DNA from: Hirudo medicinalis
Lineage: Eukaryota; Annelida; Clitellata; Hirudinida; Hirudinidae
Reading direction: 5' to 3'
Length of the DNA stretch: 64,000 nucleotides
NCBI GenBank assembly: GCA_011800805.1
Contig: MPNW01000476.1
Coordinates: 62,001 to 126,000, forward strand
This document shows positions 47,644 to 59,900 of this stretch, one piece after another. Each line of letters opens with the position of its first letter. The stretch's first letter is position 1. The position numbers were made by a program, and so were the translations under genes. Below the pieces are notes generated by a model. That model made no database searches and was not told the DNA's origin. It saw nothing but the letters and a program-made list of their open reading frames with translations.

Positions 47644-48174
47644 GATAATGACAATGACAATGACAATGACAATGACAATGACAGTGACAGTGACAGTGAC
47701 AGTGATAATGATAATGATAATGACAATGACAACGACAACGACAATAACAATAACAACATTAACAACAACAATAACAACAACAACAACAACAACAATAATA
47801 ATAATAATAATAATAATAATAGCAATTTCTATTAATTAAAATAATTTTAATTTTATTAAGTTATAATAACAACTATTATATTAAGTAGTCATGCATTATT
47901 TTAATTTCTTCTATTCCATAATATTACGGAAAGCGTGAACGAGCAAATCAAAATGCGAGGCTACGATAACCATCTTGTCATGAAGTTCTGGTTGTTAAGT
48001 GACTACAATTTAATTACTACTGACCTCACGTGGACGATTCATTGAGTAAAACAAGAGAGTGGAGATCAGCAGAACCGCACCCACAAGCCTGAAGAGCATC
48101 TTAAACTTACAAGTCAACCTTGACTTCTTGACAACGTAGACAGGATTGTAATCGCCGTTTTGTTCGATCTTCAT
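44649..48174 (-). CDS. HtrL/YibB-like putative glycosyltransferase, type II membrane protein
   Basis: Two exons, 48174-48025 and 45479-44649, joined in phase 0 across a 2.5-kb intron; 326 residues. Exon 1 encodes a short cytosolic N-terminus with basic residues followed by a single hydrophobic segment (MLFRLVGAVLLISTLLFYS, about residues 27-45), a signal anchor as in Golgi enzymes. Exon 2 starts ETLEITLITAYFNLGTF and carries YHTPDNYKTWL, NPVIVYLE, NYFAWIDAGIFRE, GGAYFVGRSDALRQW and STDQQIIYWLY, the features of the HtrL/YibB family of bacterial and invertebrate proteins (the W-I-D-A-G element is typical). Potential N-glycosylation sites NMT, NST and NET are present. The exact activity of the family is not established. 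It ends TAA/TGA at 44649-44651. Confidence 0.8.
46174..46421. repeat. Tandem duplication, 124-bp period, two copies
   Basis: The segment beginning tttgtgaaccccgacaatga at 46174 recurs at 46298 with tttgtgaactccgacaatga and stays alike through cgttgttaatcgtatt. Only a handful of substitutions and small T-run length changes separate the copies, so the duplication is recent. It lies in the intron of the HtrL-like gene. Confidence 0.92.
47604..47822. repeat. Compound GATAAT / GACAAT / GACAGT / AAC / AAT microsatellite
   Basis: Ordered blocks of six-base units (ataatg, acaatg, acagtg, ataatg again, then aacaac and aataat), about 220 bases, in the same intron. Alternating Met-Ile/Met-Thr and Leu-Ser ORFs here are artefacts of the repeat. 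Confidence 0.95.
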
Positions 48175-50625
48175 GTTTTCCAGTTCGCGATTAAAATCTT
48201 TCCTGACTAATAGATTATTTATTTTTAAAACGAATTCTTGAAAAATGGCTTAGTAATTTCTGCCAAATAAATGGAATAAATTTAATTAAGCAATATTCTC
48301 AGCATACAAGAGATGATTTGGACTGTCGTTCGATATGAATTGTCCTTTTATAAGGTATGTGCATGCTCGTACAGGTCGCTTCTGCATTTGCAATCCATTG
48401 TCTAAAAGTGCTCGGATGAGCTGAAAGACTGTAAACGAACATTTATTCATTCGTTCATTCAGTCAGTCGATCTTTGTTTCTCCGCTGTGCACCTTGCTGG
48501 TTTAGTCCCAAGTCGCATTGAGAACGGTGACATACATTTTAGGTTGAATGCCAGAAGCGTTATAATATATCAATATATTAATAATAATATATCATAATTA
48601 TTTGATTTATAAAATTAATTATATTTCAATAGAAAATGAGTGAGCTATTATTTTATTTCGAGTACAATTCTTAATTCAATTCTTCATTTATAATTCTTAT
48701 TCGTTTACCACATTTATTCCTATACATTGTGATATGTTTCACATAGAACAACCTCAAAGAGAGAATATGTATAATGTTGATTCAGAATCTATCAAATAAA
48801 AAATTATTATCTAATTAAAGTTAAATTTGAATATCAGTTCAGCCTTTTCTTGTGATTGCTTAGATTCTAAGCATTACTTAGGAAACACGTTAAACACAGC
48901 TGAACACGTCAGAATAGATGGCAAGACAACACTAACGATTCTAACATTCATTATGTATCTGTAATCTTTGCAAAATTTTTTTTTATCACACGTTATCAAA
49001 CAAATAAATAATTAATTTTGGCAGCAATTGTAACTCCTCATCTATGATTCATGATGCAGCATGCATTATTTTCCCCTTTTAAACAAACGAAAGAGTCAAG
49101 AAATCATTTCAATAAATGAGCCATTATACAATATACATACATGTATATTACTAATTGCTGCAGACCTCTAATGCACGACACCCCGAGAACCAGTCTGCAA
49201 TCCGCATCGTGATGCCAGGCTAACAAGATCAGTAGCTTAAAGGGCGCCCCATCAAAATAGCCCCGTCAAATTAGCCTGCCCACAAAATAGCCCAAGACAA
49301 ACTTATTTTACACCAACATTTAAAATGCATTTGTCTCTTGGAACAAAACTTAAAGCCAAAAGCATCTTGATACGGAAACGGATGTTTTTATCGTCACGAT
49401 AGCGGTCTGCCAGATGAAGTTCCTACACTTTCCTCCATAAACATTGGCCAAGATGGAAAAGGCATCCAACCAGTTGAAAGGTTGGGAAACCATGTGTAAC
49501 AACATTTTGACTGACTGTCAAATGAAGTGTATGCAACAGAATCGTCGTGTTCTTGTTTCAACCTGAGACAACACAGAAAATCTCGTGGGATTGCTTACAA
49601 TCTCACAATTTAACTAACTAAATGTGAATAATTTACAATTTCATTTAGTTAAAAAAAAAGTTAAGTTTTTAAAATAATTTTTTTGAGCTGTTTTGACGAT
49701 TTTGCTTTGGGCAAATTTGACGGGTCGCCATCTTAAAGATAGGTCGCTCGTCGTGGCTTCAAACGCGTTAAATACAAATCTTACTTAAGTACAGTTTAGT
49801 TTAACACACTTGAAACTGGTTTCATATTTCACACCGATCCTGAGGGGCCATTCATATATGATGTCCACACCAAAACTGGATTTTTCCACTCCCCCCATAA
49901 GCATCCACATCAAGTCACCCCCCTTTGTGGACATCCACACAACGGCAATTTAAAGTGCATGTCCACCTCACTAATTTAAAGGACCATCCATTGTACAATG
50001 TACAAGTACAATGACCACCCATGCCCATGCAGGTACCACAATCTGAGAGATCAACGCAATCTGAGAGTGAGGCCTCCTCATAACATCTAGGTTTAACATT
50101 CATAAATTCTCACTTGGAATTTATGGGCTGAATTGTTAAAAAATTAACTTTATTTTACGATATTTGTACTATGTTTATTGTTTTGTGGACATCTACATTC
50201 TGCTAACCCCACGTCCATAAGCGTCCACTTTATCCAGACCCCTCCCTCCTCCCAGTTTGTCCGCCATAAATGGATGGCCCCTAAAAGGCACACCCCAACC
50301 ACAAAAAAAGCAAAAATACAAACATCATCATAATCAGTTAGGGGAAAACGTGAAGACCACAAAAAGCAAAGTAGGTCCATCCTCCAAATCCATGAACTCA
50401 ACAAAAGCCACATGCAACCAATTCAGGTGGAAACTTTTGCTATTTTATTTATTTTCCAAATTTTATTTAGGCCGAAAAATGTGGAATTTTGTTTAAGTCA
50501 TGAGTGCGGACAAAAAATGAAGCAATAAAAGAAATCCAATAAACCACTTAATAGAGTAGATTCGTGTGATACCACCTCCCCTGGGCCATGCAATTGTCAA
50601 TTAACTAAGTTCCTCGCATCATGTC
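48175..50625. other. Long gene-free region between HtrL-like gene and UBE2S
   Basis: About 2.4 kb without a supportable gene. It includes promoter sequence for the minus-strand HtrL-like gene, AT-rich DNA, a patch at 49160-49580 with no match I recognise, the MITE candidate at 49843-50283 and the 3' UTR of UBE2S near the right end. Confidence 0.5.
49843..50283. mobile_element. Candidate MITE with imperfect terminal inverted repeats
   Basis: The left end reads aggggccattcatatatgat and the right end, read on the minus strand, taggggccatccatttatgg. That is about 16 of 20 matching, with further inverted similarity inside (ccataagcatccac versus the complement of gtccataagcgtccac). The element is about 440 bp and noncoding; the frames inside are Trp/Cys-rich shadows. 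Target duplications are not obvious. GGGGCCATTCAT-type ends are seen on some eukaryotic DNA transposons, but I cannot assign a superfamily. Confidence 0.55.
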
Positions 50626-51883
50626 TCATAACCTTTTCAAAAACCTCTTCTTTTCAATCTTTTTCCTTTCTAGGATTGCACTCTTGGCAGGATCCATGAC
50701 TGCTGACTTTTTGCATGGCACCGTGTCACCTGACATGCTAGAGGATGTGCAAAGTAACCTGGAAGTAATTTTGTAGGGAAAAGCTCTAAAAAATTGATCA
50801 AAATCTTATGGAAAATGGCACGACCAAAAGACTAGTCAATTAATTATTTAAACTCAAACAAGAAATATCCGCACTTAGAAGGAACTGGTCTGGCATGGAT
50901 GTCGGTGAACATCTTGGCTCGAGAGAAATAATCATCATAATGTTCAAGCAATAATTTCCCAGCCTCCTCATTCAGAGCAGATTCTGGATTTGGAACGATA
51001 AGAAGACATTTGATTGTCTGCAAAGTGAAATCCCATTCATCAAGAATTATTAGAGATATTATCTGGAGCAAAATATGCTTCAATACTCACAAGTAGAATG
51101 TGTTGGATGCCATAGCTTGGCTGCCAGTCCCTTTTGAGAGTGTTCACACAAATCTCTCCTTGTGATGAGACGTTCGGGTGGAAAATTTTTGTCACGAAGT
51201 ATCCTTTCGGAGGCTCTTGGGGAAAGTTTCGATTGAGGATCAACTTGACTTCAAATGCACCTCCAGAATACGGAGTTTCTTCTGAAAAATCAGAAGACAA
51301 TCATTTTTAGAAGTAATGATTCTTGTGCATCACAGCAGCCTAACACTATTAAGAACAACTTCAAACAGAAAATTACTGAACAAATGCTTACAAAACAGCT
51401 CAGCTAAACTACATTTCTGAAAACAAACCTGGGCCATCAATTATGGCATGTATATCTGTTATGTCCGAGTCATTCAAGGTGACTCTTATTCCTTCTGGAG
51501 GATTCTTTTCAAGCTCAGCCAATTCTTTTGTCACCATTCTGATGACATTAGGAGTCAGATTTTCCATGTTGCTCTTCAAACATAACTTGTTATTAAACAA
51601 AACGAACATAACCAAAAAGCAATAAAATAACAAACATCAGGAGTTCAGGTTCTTTAAGTTTCAAGAACAAAAATCATGGCACAACCAGAACAATAATAAA
51701 TAAAAAATGCAACTTATTAAAGCACATTATAATTAAAACTTTTTTAATCGTAGGTCTCAAAGAACCGTAAGATTTTGCGGAACAACGACTGTAAAAATAG
51801 GCCGAAATAAAAGTAAGCTGTTGCCGACAACTTAAGCAAGCATTAGCCTTTAAAATTGCAAACATGCCACTTACCATGGCCAT
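50626..51883 (-). CDS. UBE2S: Ubiquitin-conjugating enzyme E2 S
   Basis: E2 that extends Lys11-linked ubiquitin chains with the APC/C in mitosis. Five exons: 51883-51875, 51573-51429, 51281-51091, 51017-50875 and 50737-50626. Phases close to 600 nt, 199 residues (human 222). UBC fold about residues 5-155 with [15 protein letters not shown] and catalytic Cys96 in [12 protein letters not shown]. The next exon starts [21 protein letters not shown], a near-exact family block. The last exon encodes a basic tail finishing KKRFLKRL, equivalent to the LRRL end that docks human UBE2S on the APC/C. The 9-nt first exon (Met-Ala-Met) is joined in phase 0 to SNMENL, matching the vertebrate N-terminus; a start at the internal Met would also be possible. 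Confidence 0.95.
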
Positions 51884-53371
51884 ATTTGCATAAATGAGAT
51901 TAGGAAAACATAACAAACTACAGATATTTTGATTACAGACTATCACCAATATTTTTGAAATTAAACAATATAGGGCGGAAGTGCACCAAAAACTAAAATG
52001 CAAAATTAGTTAAGCGGGATTTATGGTTTAAATTTTATTCTATTATTTTTTTTCTGCCTTCAGTTATTAAGATTTATTTTAATTTTAAATTGCATTGTAA
52101 TTTATAGCAGTTAAAAGTTATAGAACGCATTTTCGTTACGTGGGGGCTATTATCACCACCTTATATTTCTTATTTTATGATCGGGTAATTAACATCTTTT
52201 AACGAATGACAAGTTTTGTTTTTGCGACTTATCACTTTATCGAATTCATCTTTTTACCACTGTCAAAAATGTGTCCACTCTCCTCTTTCATAACATGCTG
52301 TAGGTTTTCGTACATAACTCCCTCAGGTGCTTCCTAAATGGAGGTTCCTAATTATTAGACCACGTGGGAGCACTCTCCTATTCCATGTTTCTCAATTTGT
52401 TTTTAAATCGAGCGACAATACAACAGTTACTTTTCATTACCATGGTTACTCTCGACCATACATCGTTTGTAATGCACTTTATAACATGCGAAGCTCCCAG
52501 GGATTTGTTCTGAACCCTCTTCTGTCACTCGAGCATACAGAACTCCAATGCCACATTGCTGATGGATACGCAGCTCTACGGTCACTGCCAGTCAGATCAA
52601 ACTGAGTGAGGCTCTTTATGCCAGGATCTCGAACTGTATGGACGTCCTCAGTGATTGGATGTTCAGCAGTGGCCTCTGTAATCAAGCTCTGAATCATTAC
52701 CATAATCATTATTATCATTTCCCTCTGTATGGCGAGCAATTTATTGAGAACACACGTTTGATATGACTTGTAGCTGCCCCTTTGTTTTATCGTATCTGTG
52801 TTACTTACTGTTATGCAATTTCATTCATTTTCCAAACAACATTCTGGTAGTATATAAGTTCTCAAAGCATATATTAAATGGAAGCGTTACGTATGAGTTT
52901 TGGTTTACCATTGAAAAGTTTTTCTGTCAGAGGCAATGCTCTAAAATATTAATTATACTCACTACGCTTACTCGTGTGCTCATGCAAAGTTTTATAAAAT
53001 TTACTTGGCTACTCCCGTACATGGATATAGTCACGTACTCCAAAATTCAACTCAGTTCCATAAATAGAATCTCAAAGAATCCGTGACATGAGTGGCCAAA
53101 TCTCAGAATTGTTAATGTTTGCTACGACTTTAAGAAAGCATTAGCCACTTTATTTAGTTGTAGCTCCGAGAAAGCGATTATTGCTACCGAGACTTAAATC
53201 AGCAGACGTGTCTCTAGCTGAACTTGAGTTGTGCGCATGCGCTGGTCTTGCGGTGCCACGTCCCAAAATTCGAATCATCACTTTGGAAAGTAGTTCAGTG
53301 CCAGCATCGCTCTCCTTGCGTCCCGGAGTACCCTTTGAGTAAAATATCGTCTGGAAATATTACCTGTTGTC
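51884..53371. other. Divergent intergenic region between UBE2S and PDI
   Basis: Contains a decayed RT fragment (about 52490-52690), AT-rich DNA and, from about 53150, a GC-richer stretch that is probably the PDI promoter and 5' UTR. No intact gene is seen. Confidence 0.5.
52490..52690 (+). mobile_element. Non-LTR retrotransposon RT fragment (decayed)
   Basis: Plus-strand frames give QGFVLNPLLS..., HIADGYA and, after a frame break, QLYGHCQSDQTE then ISNCMDVLSDWMFS. These line up with the palm region of the CR1/L2-like RT found at 57.7-59.3 kb (QIYGHCSPEG, CFREIVSWTSSNRL). The catalytic Asp pair falls at the frame break. It is a short dead piece. Confidence 0.7.
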
Positions 53372-56031
53372 ATGAATTTGTGGTACTTACTTGCAGTTAT
53401 TCCGTTCGTGAAATCGATCTTCGTTGAAGAAGAAGGGGTTTTAGTTCTCTCAAAAAATGATTTTGAGGAAGCTCAAAAGCAATTCCAGAATTTACTCGTT
53501 GAATTTTGTTAGTTTCTACTTATCGTCTGAATGTAAGGTGCTTTTGCAACGTTTTTATGTAAAAATCATGTTTTTGTTCAGATTCACCTTGGTGTGGACA
53601 TTGCAAATCAGTAGCTCCAGAATTCCTTAAAGCTGCCCAGGTTTTAAAGGAACAGGGATCAGATATTCGCCTGGCGAAAGTTGATGCTACCAGTGAAACT
53701 GAATTGGGGCTAAAATACAACATCTCTGGCTATCCAACATTCAAGTTTTTCATTGGCAACAGGCAGAAAGTTCTGGACTATTCAGCTGGTCGCCATGCTT
53801 CTGACTTTGTTTCATATGTGAACAGGAAGACCGGTCCTCCAGCTCAAGTCATCCAAAATGTTGAAATCGCCAAAGAGTTTGCTTCTCTTTCAGAGTTTGC
53901 TCTCTTTGGGTTTTTCAAAGTTTGTGAATGTTTTGTTTCTGATATTGATATAACTCTGCTCTAGGTAATCATGACATCAGGTATTTATCACACAAGAATT
54001 TTATTTTTTTTATTGGCTGACATAATTGTAGACTTTATAATAATAGTCTGATAAGTTATTTAATCAGTCCATTGCATAATGGATTGGGTTGAATGGTTAA
54101 ATAATGCTCTCTAGTAAGGATCTTAATGTAGTTTGTGATTGGAGCTTGATAATTGGTCATAAGTTAAAATTTAACTTTCAGAATCCAGAAAACAGGAAGA
54201 CTTTTGAGGAGGTAGTTTTTGACCATGATCAATATTCAGCTGCTGTCACTGATGATGATCAAGTGTTTCAAGAGTTTGGCATCCTGGAGGACACTGTTGT
54301 TGCTTTCAAGAAGGTTGCCTTTTGAATTTATCAATGGAGATTTATTTGCCTTTTTTTTTAAAACATCAATTTGATAACCAAAGATGTCAGATCATAATTA
54401 TTTGATTTGTATTTAATATTTAATATATATTTCTTTTGTTTTTTATTGATAACTATATATATATAAACTATATTTCAATATATTCACCAATGGTGAATAT
54501 CATTTCTTTTTCATTGTCATTTCCAGTTTGATGAGCCAAAAGTTGAACTGAAGAAGTCAGATTTCAGTTATCAGAGTATCAAGAAGTTTATAAATGAGCA
54601 TCATCTGCCTCTTGTGACTGAATTTTTGGAGGAAAATGTCCAGAAAGTCTTCACAACTGATGTCCAACTCTACAACATCCTCTTCATTGGAAAGAGCCAC
54701 GAATCGTTTCAGCAGATTTATAATGAATTTACTTTAGCAGCTCTGAAATTCAGAGGAAAGGTTCATTTCATTTTAATCATCTCAAATTTTGTTGAATTTC
54801 TTTTTCAATCTAAAATAACTTAAAAATGAATAAATTAACTAACCATTTTGTTGAAGGTGATATTCATCTTTGTGGACCTTGATGAACAAGACAATTTTAA
54901 AGTTCTAGAGTTCTTTGGCGTTCCACTCAAAGATTGTCCCACTTATCGCTTCGTTAACCTCGGCTCGGACGAACCTCTTAAGTACAAGCCGGAGGTGACT
55001 GCCATCGACAAAGCTTCGATGGAGACCTTTGTTGGAAATGTCCTCGATGGACACATAAAGGTTGCTAGTTTCTATGTTGTTGTGTAATATTTGAATTTTA
55101 TGTCTTGTAGTCTCTAGTCATGTAGTTATAAGATAATGTTTTATAAACAATATAACATCCACAGCAATTTTAAGGATATCTTGCAACTGGTGTCATGCAA
55201 TTGATGTATTCATTATGCATATTTGCTTCCAGGAATTTTACAAGACTCAAGATGTTCCTGCTGATTGGGACTCCAAGCCTGTCAAAGTGCTTGTAGGAAA
55301 TAATTTCCACACTTTTGTTGACTCCTCACCAAAGAATGTCATTGTCCTCTTTTGTGAGTACTTATCCAGGCTTAAAGATACGTCGATCTATCGAATGCAC
55401 TTACATACATTTATTGCAATAATTTCTTCAAAAAGATGTCCCCTGGTGTGGCATCTGCAAACGACTTGACCCCATATGGGAACAACTAGGTGAGAAGTAT
55501 CAAAACAGCAACAAGGTGCTCGTGGCAAAGTTCGATTCGGCCGAAAACGAACTGGAAGACATCTCGATAAAATCCTTTCCCACTGTTAAGCTTTTTGTTA
55601 AGAACACAAAACAGGTAGGCAAACTGCAGACTTTCTTTGTTTTCATCTCTGATTTGTTTCACAATAAGTGTCACTTTTATTCGAAGGTGGTTGAATATGA
55701 TGGTGTAAGGACTTTGGAAGCCTTTGTGACATTCATTGAAAGTGATGGCAAGGTGAACACATTAACAGATTTGTAACGATTCATTTGTGACTTGTAGAGA
55801 CACTCTGTGACGGTTGCAAGAATTTGTGATGGAGTTGCATGTTTTTTTGTGCACCTTAATTTAACTTGAGGGGGCTATGTTAAGTATCTGCTGATACCCT
55901 CTTTAACATTAATTAATTATTCTATCAATAATACATTATAATTAACGGATTAATTGCTGCAGATGATTACTCTGCCTGAGGAAGACAAAAAGCCCGAGGA
56001 TGTTGCCACCGAGGTGAAGGACGAGTTGTGA
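53372..56031 (+). CDS. Protein disulfide isomerase (P4HB/PDIA1-like), second site CGIC
   Basis: ER thiol-disulfide oxidoreductase and chaperone. Nine exons: 53372-53507, 53582-53919, 54182-54313, 54527-54760, 54857-55060, 55233-55353, 55436-55614, 55687-55752 and 55963-56031. Phases close to 1479 nt, 492 residues (PDI about 500). Signal peptide [17 protein letters not shown], then a-b-b'-a' layout. First site [10 protein letters not shown] with Cys50/Cys53; second site [10 protein letters not shown] with Cys393/Cys396, where His of CGHC is replaced by Ile. The cis-Pro loops are GYPTFKFF and SFPTVKLF. The C-terminus is acidic and ends in the ER-retention signal KDEL. P4HB-type family assignment is by length and domain order; PDIA2 is an alternative. 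Confidence 0.95.
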
Positions 56032-56930
56032 AAAGGATCGTGTTGAACGCATATTATTATCACTCGTGCATGCATTCTGGATTCTGCTCTCTTTGTTTGC
56101 TGTCCTTGCAATGGTGTTTTGTTTATGTTCTCTTTTGGATTGTTTTCTTTCAGAGTCACCTTTTAATCAAAATCTTCTGACATATCTGTGTTATTACATA
56201 GGAAAGTGGTGTTGAGGCTACCACATTCTAATTGATCTGATAGATGATTATAACGAGTTTGTTTTAGATGCTGAGTTGCTAAAGTGTAGAACCAGTGTTT
56301 TTGAATTCATGTTTATTTTTAAGTGCTTGAGTGCCGACGTCTCACTGAGCATCGCTTTCGTATTTTGATGAGTCTCAATAAATATTTTGCTCGAATTTTT
56401 GTTTAGAATTAATGATTATATTTCAATTGAAGCATGTTTCCAGGCTCAGTGGATATTGCAGTTGTTGTGTACTTTCGATTCGTTAATGTGAATGACGTGG
56501 TGGTAGGTCTGGCAGAAAGGGAGTTTTTTTGCATTTGTATTGATTAGGTAGAACAAAACGCCGTTGGATTGACATTTGATTTTGCTTCGAGTGGACTGAT
56601 GTTTTGTGCACAAGCAGGATGGCAATTTAGAACATTTTAGTTACCATTAACATTAAAATGTTCAACTTGGGATTAATATTCGGCGCATAAGTGGAAATTC
56701 ATTTTGTGATTTGTCAGCTTGCAAGCGAATTCTAAATTGTAATAAAATATGACTTCAAAAGAATATGTATGAACTACATTTAAAGAAATGGTCCCACGTT
56801 TCTGAAATATCTGAACAAAAATACTTAATATCAAAATAGTATGGTTTTCCGGAGCTTAGAGTATTTTTTGGTTTTTGACCGTTAATTTTCGAATTTGAGG
56901 CAGCCTTGCGTTCGAAAAATTCAGCGAGAA
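56032..56930. other. PDI 3' UTR and DRC3 upstream region
   Basis: AATAAA at 56377-56382 marks the likely PDI 3' end. The following 550 bases contain no ORF that I trust and should include the DRC3 promoter. Confidence 0.5.
56377..56382 (+). promoter_or_regulatory. Polyadenylation signal AATAAA (PDI)
   Basis: AATAAA about 345 bases after the PDI stop. Confidence 0.65.
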
Positions 56931-59900
56931 TGAAGCTTTTTCGTTCCGAGAAAAGCACTACCATTTTCGACGCAAGTTTTGGATACTATAAGTAAGCTCT
57001 TAATTATACATATTTCGTTATATAACCATTTTTTCCCCCAGCCAACAGGCGATACCGACGTTGCCAACAACTGGTGGGAAGAACAAAGTAGGTACAAACC
57101 TAAGGAGCCTGGAGTCATTGACAGTATCCTCCTTACGCAGCTGGTCTTTGACCAGGGACCAAAGGACTACGGTCTCATTTTGGCCAAGGAGGAGGGAATT
57201 GACTTCAGTGACGTTTTGCGCCTGAGAATTAGTTTCAAAAGTAATTATGCACCATTTGAGAAAGTTTCATTTCCTTGGAGATATGCAAACATAGAGATTT
57301 AATACATTTAAAGGCATACATGAATTTCAGCAAATTAAATTTTCCTAATCAGATATCCTGAAAATAGCCAGTTTATGGAACTTCACCAACTTGGTCAAAC
57401 TGCAACTGGACAACAACAGCATATCGAAGATTGAAGGCATCAGTCACATGATCAATTTGGAATGGTTGGGTGAGTACGTTGTGAATTTTAAAATACATAC
57501 ATATGTATACATACATAGATTTACATTTATTTAGCCCATATTTTGAGTGCACAAATTATCCAAATGGGATGTGCAAGCACTATGACAAACATTGCCAGCA
57601 ATTGAGTCCATTCATTGAGTGCGTCAGAGTAAAAAAGAAGTAATGATTAAAAACAAACACAATCAAAATTGAATTCAGGACGAACGACTGAACAGGTGGG
57701 TTTTAAGTTTTAATTAGTGGTTTAAAAAGTTCTATTGTCGGTGCAAGACGGACTTCGGTTGGAAGAGAATTCCATATCCTGGGTCCGCAGACATGGAACG
57801 AACGGTCTCCCTGCCTGACTGTTTGGGACCTAGGAACAACAAGAGTCCTGTTGTTGAAGGACCGGAGGGATGCTCCACCGGGGATAGCAGATGTCAAAAG
57901 TACAGTGAGGTATTGAGGAGCGCTAACTGTGGCAGATCTACAGACTAGAAGCAGGATTTTGAAGGTGATTCTGTCCGGAATTCTTAGCCAGTGCAGGTCC
58001 ATGAGGAGAGAAGTGATGTGGTCAGAAGACCTTCCCCCATAAATGAGCCTCGCCGCTGTGTTCATGACTGCTTGAAGGGTGTTGAGATTCCGGCAACTGG
58101 CATTGACCAGAATCGAATTGCAGTAATCGAGCCTTGAGAGGATGAGCTGGACTATGAGGGACATGAAAATTTGATGTGGCACAAATGGTTTAGCCTCCTT
58201 GAGGACACGAAGCTTGGCATAACGGCCTGCGGCAACCCGATCAACCTGAGGACCCATCGTCAGGAATATATCCAGATATACTCCTAGGCTTCTGATTGCC
58301 TGCGAAGGAATGATAGTTGCACCTGTCAATTGAAGTGTTGGGGAGCCAATGAGGCTGCATCCAGCTAGAGAATCAAGCCATATTGCCTTTGTTTTGTCAG
58401 GGTTGATTCGTAGACGATTAGATGACGTCCACGACACGATCTCTCTGAAACAGGTCGACACTCGACAGACAAGACCCGGGACGCCCTCAGGGCTGCAGTG
58501 GCCGTAGATCTGGGTGTCATATGCATACTGGTGGCTGGAGAGACCATGGGCGGCAACAATATCCGCAATGTCTGAAACATACAGGGAGAAGAGAATTTGT
58601 CCCAGTACAGAGCTCTTGTCTTTATCATCTCTTTCAAGCACTATGTCTAACAACCCATAATCGTGGGTGGTACCTTCAACAACCAATCTGAGACCAAAAG
58701 ATGAGATGAGGTCTCTAAAAGCCAGGCAATTCCTGTTATCAGGTTTCTCGAGGTGAATATTGAAATCACAAGTAACGAATAGAGTTAGAGACTTTATGAC
58801 CAATCGGCCAAGCAGGTCTGAGAACTCCGAGAAAAATTGAGATTGTAAGTTGCCAGTCCTATAGACTGTCAGTAGGTTTATATGTCTTGATCCTCTGTTT
58901 ATCTGAGCGGTTAGTGACTCAAATGTATTCGGATTGAAACCATCATTGAGCTGATGTAGTCCAACTGTTGAAGACGCAATTACCGCCAGACCACCGTGAT
59001 TCGTCCCAAGAGACCTCAGAGCAAGACCTTCACGGGATCTTAGGCGATCAAGAACCAAGTAACCTTACTGGCGAAGCTTGGTGAGAGCGAGAAAACTTTC
59101 ATCATGCCATGTCTCAGTGGTTGACAGAACGTCAATATTTTTACTGGTAATGAGATCGGAGAGAGAATGAAACTTCTTTGCGGAAGAGGAAGACCTTATG
59201 TTCAGACATCCCAATCTAAGCACACAATCACCTCGTCCTCCGACCCCACCGACTGGGATATCGGCTTGTTAGATACTCCAAAAGACGGAACCCTGACAGA
59301 AGCAGGTCGCCAGATCCTATGAAGAAACAGCTTTTTTCATAATCCTATGGTAAGATGCATCAGCCTGAGTTTAGAGTCATTAAGGAATGAGCTGTCATAA
59401 CAACGCATTTGTAAATTTCTTAGAAAAACAATTGAGAAATCATTCTTTTTTATTTATCCATGAAACGCAGATCTCTCCTTCAACGTCATCACGAAAATTG
59501 AAAACCTGGACAACCTGGAAAAGCTGAAGGATCTGACTCTGTTTCACAATCAGATCCAAGTTCTGGAAAACATGGACGACCTCAAGAGTCTGGAAATCTT
59601 TTCCATTGGCAAAAACAACTTGAAAGATTTAGACAACGTAAGCACAGTTTGTTTCATGACATCCAGACCAAGATGTAAAATAGCAGAATTCAAGCTTGCT
59701 CGCTGTCATGACATATTGTGATGGCAGTGAAATTGTTACAAGCATTTATTAATTCGATTTGATCGGTTTTTAAAACGTAATTACTGCAAGCATTAAAGGT
59801 TGGTAGCCTCATAATGTGATAATCTGTTGATACCAGGTAATGTATCTTCGCAACTTCACATCGCTCAAGTCTGTCAATCTCGTAGACAATCCGATGACGT

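Noticed and set aside
47577..47839. Poly-Leu/Ser and Met-Ile/Met-Thr frames
   Set aside because: Artefacts of the compound GATAAT/GACAAT microsatellite within the HtrL-like gene's intron.
50150..50413. Trp/Cys-rich minus-strand frame near UBE2S
   Set aside because: It spans the end of the candidate MITE; composition comes from C-rich repeats and no known domain is present.
58365..58637. 90-codon minus-strand frame inside the retrotransposon
   Set aside because: An alternative frame of the RT region, explained by the 451-codon element frame.
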